This document shows positions 23,501 to 35,500 of a stretch of DNA of 64,000 bases, one piece after another. The DNA lies in NCBI GenBank assembly GCA_021464415.1, contig CM038468.1:40598969-40662968 (forward strand). The letters run 5' to 3'. A program made the translations under genes and the position numbers. The notes below the pieces were generated by a model. It saw nothing but the letters and a program-made list of their open reading frames with translations, was not told where the DNA came from and did no database searches. The first letter of the stretch is position 1, and each line of letters begins with the position of its first letter. The DNA is from Lonicera japonica. Taxonomy: Eukaryota; Streptophyta; Magnoliopsida; Dipsacales; Caprifoliaceae.

Positions 23501-26500
23501 TATGGTAAATTTAAATTAGTGTTTGGTACCTATGAAGCATGGACGCAACATGCGATACGTGTTTCGACGTGACACGCGACTTGTGACACGCAATTTTTCC
23601 TAAATGTAGGATACGACACGTAGGGGGGGCACGTTCTTAATTAATTAATTATATATATATGCAATAAACATTATAAATATTTAAGAATTCAATCAAATGA
23701 AAATAGATTGTATTAATAGATTTCCAAAAGATCTTCTTGTGTAACCTTTTGACATACTCCTATCCCTTGCCCAAGAATCTTGAGCAAATGAGCTCTCACT
23801 CTAGTGTATGAACTTTTGAAATCTCTCATGCATATTTTGCAAGTCCAAGTCACATTTCCACTAGCCTTGTTTCTTGTGTCAACTTCCCTATTTGTGTAAG
23901 CCCAAAGTGGCTTAGTTGCCTCATCATCAATTGATGCTCCAGTGGAGGCAGCACTAGAAGAAACACTAGTAGGAGTAGGAGTAGCCATCTAAATGAATTA
24001 CCAAGTATTAGAAACTAAATAATCTGTTTCCAGAATTATAAGGAGCCACAGTCACTTATTACACAGATTTCACAGTCAACATTTCTGTTTCTTTAAATCA
24101 ATTTCGAAAATGATTAAATGAATCCAAGCTTTATCAATTATTTCTCACATATCCATAGACATAATTCACATATCAATTATTTCACATAGCAATTTCGAAA
24201 TAAATCCAAGTCCTCTGATTAATTTTCGAAATAAATCAATTTCAAAAATGATTAGATGAATCAAGCTAGAAAGAGGACAGAGCAAGTCGACATAGCAAGA
24301 GAGACGGAGATAGAGAGAGAGTAGCGTACCGTGAGAAGTCGTCGATGCTTGTGAGGAGTTGTTGATGGCTGAGACAGGGTTGCTGCTGAGAAGTCGTCGA
24401 TGTCTGAGAGTTGGGGCTAGGGTTTTGTTTCGATGGTGGCTGGGGAATGGGGTTAGGTTTAACGGGCAAAGAAAGAAATGATATTTGTTACGTTTGTTTT
24501 ATTTTTAAATTGTATTATTACTATTTTTTCACCCTACATATTTTTAGTTATTTATGATTTTGACCCCTTTTTACGTGTCCCCAGCTTGTCGGCCTAAAAA
24601 AAATATAATAACCAATGGGACACACTCCGACACGCGTGTCCCTCACGTGTCGGGGCGTGTCGGGCAAGACACGTGCCCTCCGAGAGTGTCCGTGCATCAT
24701 AGTTTGGTACCCAAAAGCCAACCAGATTGGCGTGCATTTGGGTAGCAAACGCCATCTATTTGGCTTTTGGTACCTGTATCTCTCTACACCCTCTCCTCTC
24801 TCTCTCTCTCTCTCTCTCTTATCTTACCATTATTTCAACACCTAAGTAGGGTAAATATACCCTACTTATCATCGACCTAAATTTGTCATTTTGGACGCTT
24901 TAAAGGCACCTATTATGCAGGCACCCACGTCACACATGTAATACCTCTCCGGTCTTAAGCATTGTTTACAATTAGTTTATAACACAAGTGGTGCTGAGGA
25001 CCAACTTTCGTGGTATGTTTAGCAACCACCTTAACTAAGACGAGGTTATGGGGCCAAATTGTATCTTTGACAATTTGTTCAGGTAATACCTGTCATATTT
25101 TTGAATAGGCTTGCAAGCGAAATTGATGGTCAAACTTAAAATCAGTCTACCATTTTAACCTTTTGCCCTCAGGGCTTGTAGTAGGTGAAATTGATCAGTG
25201 AAATTCAATATTATGTATATATGAACTAAAGTGGAATTATTGTATTATGCATTCACAATATTTTTAATTTCCAGTACATTGTTGATAATAGTAAACCACG
25301 TATGTTGCAGAGGCTGTCAAGATTAGAGGAGGAGGAGAAGAATAGAATCGAAACAAAGAAAAGGAAATTCTTTGCCGAAGTACTTAATGCAGCTCGAGAA
25401 CTCCAAGTGCAAGTACAGGCTGCTCAGAAATGCCGGAAACAAAGGAATGATGGTGTTCAGGCATGCTGTTTCTCTTTCAGATTATGTTATTTCCATTGCA
25501 GTTACTCGATGAGATTGAAAATGAGAATAGCATGGGGGATGGAATCTTGCAGTACAATTTATTACTATATTGCAATTGTTATTATTATTCTTTTTTTAAG
25601 AATATTATGTGGTAGTTATGCAGCAGAGAATTTGAGAACAGGTTTTGAATTCCAGAGGGGATACCTAATGAGAATCTTTGCCATTGGTGGGGACACACTG
25701 TCACAATCACCCACTTTGTCTGTCTGTCTGTCTGTCTCTATATTTACTGAAAAATAAGAAATAAGATTAAGTGAGCAATCTGGACCCCCTTTAAATGACA
25801 GCCTCAGTCCCTTTTCATTTTTCTTTCTATCCCCTATGCTTTCTTTGATCAGTCCTCATTTCTTCCATTCTCTCTAGATAGTTAATCCGTACTAACACTA
25901 TGCCCACTCACCTCATAACTGCCTTGGAGCCTTAATAAGCTTATACATTAGTGACCACACACACAGAGGTGTATACATATGCCTCTATCTACATTTATAC
26001 ACTTGATGTTCTAGTAGTAATTTTTTATTTTCATGAAAAAAATAATATTAGGAACAATAATAGTTAGTTAAGAAATGGGAAGCTTTTATAAGTTTTCGTG
26101 TGACTTACATTCCTCATTTTCTCTCCCTCTAAAGCCCAATCTTCAAAAAAGTCCCTGCCATCGTGGCACTCAATTGAATTCAAGAATGTTAGGAACCATC
26201 TCTTCCAAAAGCTTAAGCTATTAGGTAGTGGGCCAACAATGTATATCATGCTCTTAAACACTCCCCCTCACGTGCGACCCCCACTCGCATGTGGAGAGAC
26301 AACCCAAACCAAAGGTTCACTTTGTGCACAAACAACAACGTGCATACTGCACAAACACAAAGGGGAAACAAATGCAAGTGGGAGGATTCGAACCCGAGAC
26401 CTTGCAGAAACTAAGCTCTGATACCATGTTATGAACCATCTCTCCCAAAAGCTTAAGCTATTAGGTAGTGGGCCAACAATGTATATCATGCTCTTCAACA

Positions 26501-29500
26501 AAGAAGATGGAGGGTTTTTACGTATATATGACTCAAGTGAGTGGGCTAGCTTGGATGGTAAACCCCGGGCCTAGGAGATCCTTGGTTCAAGTCTCACATG
26601 GGGTTTGGGCAGTGGTTGTGGGTGGGTTGGGTTGGGTTCTTTGTTATTTTAGTCAAAGGAAGAGACTTAGACCACCTTCCTTTTTCAAAAAATAAAATAT
26701 GAGGGACTCTATTCACTTTGGGAACGACACGAGAATACAAGCTGATGTCATTGGAGTTAGCTTATTTGTCAATTTGGGGGCTCTATTAAAAAAATTATAT
26801 TTATCGCTATTCTCAGGAAGTAACTAGACATTTTTCTTTTGCATTATAATTAAGTAATATTTCGTAATATATTATAATATGCTATCTAATTTAAATCAAA
26901 ATACTTTTATGTTCAATAATATATTTGCAAATTATTGTAAAAACGAGGAAAGGAGAGTTTCAATCCTAACCAAACATGGGCAAGGAATCTCAAATTCCAG
27001 GAAAGGAGCTTTCATGGAGTGTAAAATTCATTTCCTTTCCTAAAACTTGAACAAAATGAGCCCAGGTCATTCCTAGTTGGTTGACATAATTGAACCCTTT
27101 CCTATGTACGTGTGCTGGCAGGGGGTGGGGTTGTGTGTTCTATAACAGTTTATTCATTTAATCATTTTACTTTGACCAGGGATGGCATGGAAGGCAAAGG
27201 CAACGTGCTACACGGGCAGAGAAATTGAGGTTCCAAGCTCTAAAAGCCGATGATCAGGAAGCCTATATGAAAATGGTCGAAGAGAGCAAGAACGAGCGGC
27301 TAAAAATGCTTTTAGGAAAAACCAATGAGCTCCTTGTTCGTTTGGGAGCAGCTGTTCAACGTCAAAAAGATTCCGAACATGATGGCATTGAACCCTTGAA
27401 TACACCAGTACCTGAATTGCCTAAGTTGAATGATTTAAAGACTGGAACACTCTGGGAGCCGGTTCCTGAGGAAGAAAATGAAACACAAGATACCGAATTA
27501 GTTGATAGTGATCCTTCAGGCGATTTACTTGAAGGTCAACGGCAGTATAATTCAATTATTCATTCAATAGAGGAGAAGGTAAAATGATTAGTTTTTTAAA
27601 TTGCCCACAGCATGTTTTTTGTTGTAGTAATTTCTAATTTTCTATGCATTTGAATATCTCGAGTAGATTTTTGCTATAATGCTACCACATTTTATTCTTC
27701 GAATTAAAGCATAAGAGGCAGAGTTTCAGCTGTCAAACACTTTGTAGTTTTCTACTGTTATAGTTGCCTGTATTTTGATACTTGAATTAAGTTCATCTAT
27801 TACTTCTACTACTAAGTGAGAGGTGCACTTTTGTTTTGTACTTGACATTACAAAATTACCCTTCATTAATTTAGAAAAATATTCAACTCTAACAGGTTTT
27901 GAGCTCGTGATTTTTACTCAAAACAATTGTGCACACATGATCACGTTGTCTTAAAAAGATTTTAAAAACAATGCGTTAAGAATTACCAGGTACAAAACTG
28001 CACATGCTTTGAGTGTACCACATGTTCTAGTTTACGTAATTCATGCAAATTGTCACTTCTCATTGTAAACCTAGTTTTATTAGAAGCGCAAAATCTAATC
28101 AGTTTTTAACTCTACAGGTAACAGAGCAGCCATCAATGCTTCAGGGTGGTGAATTAAGGACCTACCAAATAGAAGGGCTTCAATGGATGTTGTCTTTGTT
28201 CAATAATAATCTTAACGGAATATTAGCAGACGAGATGGGTTTGGGGAAGACAATTCAAACCATTGCCTTGATTGCATATCTTATGGAAAACAAGAGTGTG
28301 ACCGGGCCCTACTTGATTGTTGCCCCAAAGGCTGTACTACCAAATTGGATGAATGAATTCTCTACTTGGGCTCCTAGGTATGCTCCGAGGATTCTTCAGA
28401 AACTCCCCTCTTAATTTTTTTTTTCTTTCTTTCTTTTTTCTTTTTTTGTGCATGTGCATGCAAGTGTAGAAATAAGAAGGATGTGTGTGTGTGAATGTGT
28501 ACATGCTCAAGCACTCAGTGTACAGCTTGAAAGTTATTTACTGATTTTCTATGTATTCCAGCATTGTTGCTATTCTTTATGATGGGCGTCCAGATGAGAG
28601 AAAGGCAATGAGGGAAGACTACTTACAACAGGAGAAATTCAATGTGGTGATCACCCACTATGATCTTATTATGAGAGACAAAACATATTTGAAGAAAATC
28701 CACTGGTACTACGTGGTTGTAGATGAAGGACATAGGCTAAAAAATCATGAATCTGCTCTTGCACGGACTCTTGTCTCAGGGTATTATCTCTTATAAAAAT
28801 GCTTACTCATTGTTTATAGACTTGTTCATTTCCTTATGGTATTAATACGTGTCCAGGTTTGGCTGATATTTTACATAATCTTGCTATAATGTTTGGATGG
28901 CTACTTGCATCTTATTTATTATTGTTTATCCAGTGAAGCTATTCTTCTCCTTTCAAGTAGATTTTATTTAGGGCTTTTTGACTTACCCCCCCGATTTACA
29001 ATTCAAAATTAAACATTGTTAAGCAAGATATTCATTATGGTTCCTTCTCCTAACAGCTTAAGCTTTTGGCAAAGATGGTTCCTAACATGGTATTAGAGCT
29101 TGACAAGTTTGCTCATCCTCTTTAATTAGCATCTCCACATATATCTTAATAGAAACCATAACTATTTTCTCTCTCTACCATATATATAACTTTATGATAT
29201 ATGCATATACATTGCAATGTATAGCCATACCTAATCCTGAACAAATCAATCCATTGCCGATACAACTATTGACTCCGCTGCTGCCTCCTCCATTTGCTGC
29301 AAAACAATCACCCCCATCTCTCTTCTACCTCCACCAAATCGATCCATTTCGTTTAGTTAAGTTTTGCTGTCTCGTCCATATACAAATACATACTCACATA
29401 TGGGTTTGTAGATGCTCAAATCTGAATTCGTATATATACTGCAACCTGAAAAATTACATATATATACCCTCAGATCTGTGTATTTGTACATGTATTTCCA

Positions 29501-32500
29501 TGTTCTGTATATATGTATGTATAGAGAGACAGTGCGTAACACACACATATATATAACAAGAGAGATGAACTATCAAATCTATACAGAATTTGGGTCTGAA
29601 ATCAAACTGATTTCTGGTGTATATGGATAGAAAAACATTGTTTACAACTTGTGTATATTCATACACAGTATGAGAGGGGTTTACTAGATAATTTGGCTTT
29701 AAACCTTGATTTTCATGGTAAGGTTTGATATATTAGTAATTGATTGTTAATATAACAACAATCAATTACCTTTCAAATGGTTTAGTGAGATTAAATCATA
29801 GACTCCGAGAGTATTTCTTGCCTACTCCATTGTAGAACCCGCTAGATTGTAACATTGTTCTATGTTATCTTAGTATGCATACAGTTTCGACAATAGGCTT
29901 TAGTGAGATAGAGTGGGTGATTTGCTGTTGGTTTTAGGAAGATAAGGGAAAGGGGTTAGAAAGAAAGATCTTGGTCCTGTTTGGAGAAAGAAAATTATGA
30001 AATTAGAGCAGGGATATTTAGAAGAAGGTGAACTGTACCAAAGAACAATGGTATACTGGTTAATGCTATAAATTTTTGGACGGTGTTAGCTAACTGTCAG
30101 AATTTAGGGGGTTATGTCAAAGGATTATCAAAATAGGGGGTTATCTCTAATTTTGAATTATAAATAGGGGGTAATTCGAAAAAGCCCTTTTATTTGTGAT
30201 CCACCTTTTTCAATCTTTTTGACCCTGAAGAACCTGTTTAGTATCTTCTTTCAATATTTTATTCTGAAGCCATTTCAGAGCATAGGCTTGACCTGGATTG
30301 GCATTTAATACTTTTAGTTTGCATTCATTTTTTTCTTTTCAGCTCTATATCAGGGACTGAGTTTTGGGTAACCTAAGAATCAAGATATACTAATCAAAGT
30401 TACAAAGAAGATAGTCTTTGCTTACAGACTCAACTAGAAACTAGTTTTTTGTGTATTCAGAGCATGCATCAGGCAATAATAGTGCTTAGTCTTGGACTGC
30501 AGTTTTATACTCTCCCTAATTAAGAGTCCATGTTTGACTTTTACATTTGTTAAGAAAGTACTAATTTCATCATAATCAATGGTTTAGAACAAAATGTGTT
30601 CCCAATCATGAGTTTTGGTACATTGATTATGTTCTAAAAAGGAAGTGGAGTTTTAATTTGGGACAACCTAGAAAAGAATAGTGGACTCTTAAATTGGGAC
30701 CGAGGGAGTACGAATTTTTATGCAACTATGGTTCTGGAGCTGTATACTTTATCATGTATTTTGTGAATCATTTAAAGCCAATGTTTCCTCGAACTTGTGC
30801 TGTATCCCTTTATAAGGAGGTTTATCCATAAAAATTGCAATTGTCGTTCTTTCTGTGAAGCGATCCAGATTTCATATTAAATTCTCTTTATTTAAATATT
30901 TTCTTTTATTACCAATTGCCTTGCGCTTGATATAGTTGTTTAATATATAATTGCCACCAGCTTCATCACCATGAGAAATGTAACCACACTTGCTGATAGG
31001 TCTTTATTTTAAATTCCACGTTATTTTTCTTTATTGGGTCTGTCATCTAGCTTATGTTAAATGTACACATATATATACATACATGCGTGTGGATGTGTGT
31101 CTCTCAGAAAAACGGCCAGATAATCTCTGTAATTGAATATAACACATGCAGCTACCAGTTCAAGCGAAGACTTCTGTTGACTGGCACCCCAATACAGAAT
31201 AGTTTACAAGAATTGTGGGCCCTGCTTAATTTTCTTCTTCCAGATACATTTAATTCTGTTGATAATTTCGAGGAGTGGTTTAATGCACCTTTCGCAGATC
31301 GGTGTGATGTTTCTCTGACAGATGAAGAAGAGTTATTGATCATTCACAGATTGCACCAAGTAGGTGTTGGATCTTACTCTCTTTTTTATGTTCTTTTACT
31401 AAATGTCAATTGTCAATCTTTTAATATGCATTCTCGTCATTTTTACAATTTCCTAGGTTATAAGGCCATTCATATTGCGGAGGAAGAAAGATGAAGTGGA
31501 GAAATACCTTCCTCAGAAAACACAAGTCATATTGAAATGTGACATGTCAGCATGGCAAAAAGTATATTATAAGCAAGTAACTGATCAAGGCAGGGTTGGA
31601 CTGGATAACGGTGAGTATATAATCCCCTTAAGCCTATCTGTTTGTACCTTTTGCTCTCTCTCTCTCTCTCTACTAGTTACTCACTCCATCCCAAATTTAG
31701 AATCCTTGTAGAACTTCCGCACACTTTAAAGGATTCGCCAATTTCAACATAGTCAATTGTTAAAAACAAAACTTGTAAACTATCTTGAGATTTGGTGCAT
31801 TGATTATGCCCAAAAAAATTAAAAGTGGACTCTTAATTTGGAACGTTCCAAAAAGAATAGTGGTTGGTGACTTGGGGGAAGTATATTTTGAATTACAAAG
31901 GAGTCCAGCAGGTTGAACATTTGTTTCACACTGGTACTGCTAGACACCTATCTTGCATGGATAGGATTATGAGACACCGGATACGATATACGATACGATG
32001 TTGAGATACGACAAATCTTACTAAAATTGAGTTTGGATACAGCAAAGATATGGTGATGAATCAATAAATATTGTGCTATATATGTATGTTTTAATAATAC
32101 CAAGTACTGTAGTAATTCCCTGCTTCAAGTACAGCTTATAAAGACAAAAGGTAATAAACCACCTTCTATGTGTGCTCCAATAGTTCTATTTTGAACATTT
32201 ATACCTTTTGTAACTCAACTATTTAGCTTTTTTAAAATTATCATACCCCTTTCCTTTTTCTTTTTTTGAAATCAAAATCTTCATTCGCCGAGACAAATTG
32301 GAAACACTCATACTCCTTTTCTAGAAATTGTTTTTCCTAGTGAAAGCTGATTTTAATCAAAAATGCGAAATAACTCCAGCTGTGTCCATACCATATCCCA
32401 GTTGTATCCGTGCCGAAGCCAGAAGTGAAAGTTGTAATAAGTCCACCTGTACTTATGAAGTACCGTATATACATCAGCCGTGCTGGTGCCGTATCCAAAT

Positions 32501-35500
32501 ACTCCATTTCTTAACGTTTTGAAGAATCAATAGCTAGACATGTCCAACGCATATTGATTGCATCCCACAGTTGATTGTAAAGTTATTTAGATTTGGAAAC
32601 ATGACTCATACTCATTGTACGCTTGCCAGCATGTAATTAACTACAAATCTTAAATGCTAGCAAATGACTTATTAATTCCTGTAGATAATTGAAAGAAGCA
32701 GACATTCTTCATCAGGTAATCAGACTGTATAAGGACATAGTAAATATTTAAGAATCAAACTTGTTAACTATCTTCAGGTTTAGTACATTGATTTTATTTG
32801 GGAGGGAATATAACTAGATTATACTTGTTATTCCCAAGTGTACTTTCTAGTGTGATTATTCTTGTGTCTGATATCTTCCATTCTTTTCGGTTTCATACTG
32901 TAATATTTCCCTAACGATGGAAAAGCTGCAACTATTTACTTACAAGAGAAATTTGCAGGAACTGGGAAGTCTAGGAGTCTACAAAACCTGTCGATGCAGC
33001 TGAGGAAATGTTGTAACCACCCTTACCTATTTGTGGATGGATATAATTATTGGCGCAAAGAGGAGATTGTCAAAGCATCAGGAAAATTCGAGCTACTTGA
33101 CCGTTTACTCCCCAAACTACACCGAGCAGGTCATCGAGTCCTCCTTTTCTCACAAATGACCCGTCTGATGGACGTCCTTGAGATTTATCTCCAACTTCAC
33201 AATTTTAAGTATCTTAGACTCGATGGCTCAACAAAAACTGAGGAAAGAGGGTCGTTGCTAAAGCAATTTAATGCTCCAGACTCACCTTTTTTCATGTTCC
33301 TATTGAGTACTCGTGCCGGTGGTCTTGGTTTGAACTTGCAGACTGCAGATACTGTGATTATTTTCGACAGCGATTGGAACCCGCAAATGGACCAACAGGC
33401 AGAGGACCGAGCACATCGTATTGGGCAAAAGAAGGAAGTGAGGGTCTTTGTCTTGGTTAGCGTTGGATCAATTGAAGAGGTGATCTTAGAGCGTGCAAAA
33501 CAGAAGATGGGGATTGATGCAAAGGTCATCCAGGCCGGATTGTTCAATACGACTTCCACAGGTTAGTCATTGTAGATGGATATGTTCATGAATTGACATA
33601 TATTTTACTATGATTATCTCCTCGAAGCAAGTTACTTCTATATGAATGATGTATCTGTATCGGATGTGTTGCAAATTGATTGTGCCACCCTATGGGGTGC
33701 ATTTCAGACCCAAAATGCCAACCCTAGTGACCCCCCATTTTGGCTTGCACAAACTGACGAAAGAACACTTTTATATGTACCAACCAGAGTTTTAAAAGGC
33801 TTTCGCCTTTGCGCATCGATGCTCACCTGGGGGCTCTTTTTCTAGAAAATGCACTAAAGCTCATTAATAAGTGCGTGATGCACAAAAGGCTTGTGCCTCT
33901 TTTTTGTACGCCTTATATGCTTTTTGCGCATTTTACGCCTTTTGGACGCTTTTTGCATTTTTTCTCTTTGCTGCGACTTTTACATGTATATATAGTTTTT
34001 TGTCCATAAATTCATATTGGTTGCTACTATATAGATGTAAATTAATAATTATACTCATTCCTGCTATATGTATAAAACCTCAACTTAAATTTCAACTTTT
34101 TGCTGTTATTTGCACTCTTATTGCTATTAGAAAACATAAGTAAGAAAGATATGAGTGTATATTTATCTATTTGCTTATTTGAATTTTATTTGTTACTTCA
34201 AAAGGTGATTATATGATTATTATTCTTTCTTTTTAGTGTTAGACGTCTCTTTTAATTATTTCCTTTTTTTATTTAAATATATAATGCACAAAAGGTTTGC
34301 GCATTAGCGCATTGAGGCTTACACCTCGCCTTTCAACAAGAAAACGCCTTGACCTACGCCCTCGCCTTTTAAAACATTGGTACCAACATATATAAAAGTA
34401 CACATATCGTATCAGACATATCAGTGAGTACATGATACTATATACATATTTCTATAGCATAGCATAGCTTAGCATAGGTGATACATAGTGTGTTGTACAC
34501 AACCAGAAATAGCGTTCTGACTAAGCCTACCCCCATCTCACCTCATATCATGCTAGTTACTGTATCGCACTCGTACCCATACCACATTCCAAAGGATCCC
34601 ACGAATTAGGTAACATTCTACCTGATACTCCAAGGATTCTTGCAGAGATGTGTCCAATACCTTCCTAAATGCATTGATAGTTTAAGACCCTTATTTTAAA
34701 AAAATTCTAGCACATATCCGAATATCTGATACATCTCAGATACTTTAGAAAACATATTTTTGAACTAGTCTTGGAAGTAACATGTAACTACTTTAATAAT
34801 TCACGCAAGCAATTTGATTGTTGACCTACAATCACAGAGAGAACAATTTATCTTATTGCTAAAATTTCAATCATACAGATGTCTCAGTCTCTGATCTTCA
34901 GTGTGTCATTACCAGTGAGCCTTTTTTCCATTTCTACCAAACTGGCTTGATATACTGCATACTAATACTGTAGCTAGGGGTGGCAATTCATGTGTTTGCC
35001 CAGCACGATCTGACAGGACAAGAAAAAACCTGGACATGAACATGAGATAAGATGAGGTCGTGTTATTATTAGTTAACACAACCCACCTAAACCTGATCTG
35101 ACATGACAGACTTGATTACATTTGTTGCATTGTAATAGACACGTCCTAACACGAGTACAAATGAATTCTTTTTTCCTCATCTAGGCACAATTGACATAAC
35201 CAGACACGATTAACATGACATAACTTTAATTGCATGTTAATTTCATTCTAAAATTTGAACACAAACCCGACACGACGTTGTCTTAAAATCTGTTGACACG
35301 AACAAGAATTCTCACGTCAATTCCTTTTTTTTTTCCCCCAAGCATATTTTTTTGTTGTTTCCAAAATAGCCACCCCAAATTTTAGCACACCATTGTTCCC
35401 AACCACACAAGGCTAAGTTATTTCTTTTTTATTAATGCAGCCCAAGACAGGAGAGCGATGTTGGAGGACATCATGCGTAGAGGAACAAGCTCGCTCGGTA

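Larger units (their letters stand above)
25461..27179 (+). other. Intron 5 of the SNF2 gene with a GC donor
   Basis: Exon 5 ends ...GATGGTGTTCAG and the intron begins GCATGC. The next exon starts after TTTGACCAG with GGATGGCATGG. Joining them restores [21 protein letters not shown] in one frame, matching the conserved family sequence. No GT donor nearby does so. Confidence 0.65.

Noticed and set aside
25461..25757. In-frame extension of SNF2 exon 5 beyond 25460
   Set aside because: The extension is not conserved and ends in a stop; the conserved family sequence resumes at 27180 instead, so this is intron.
26360..26425. tRNA-like sequence (GGTTCGAATCC with CTCTGATACCA)
   Set aside because: It lies inside the TRIM element between primer site and body, and no cloverleaf could be drawn. 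The CTCTGATACCA is the primer-binding site complement, not a tRNA gene end.
34976..35320. Sequence starting TAGGGGTGGCAATTCATGTG with repeated GACACGA motifs
   Set aside because: The left end looks like a hAT terminus, but no matching right end or target duplication was found, so it is not called as an element.
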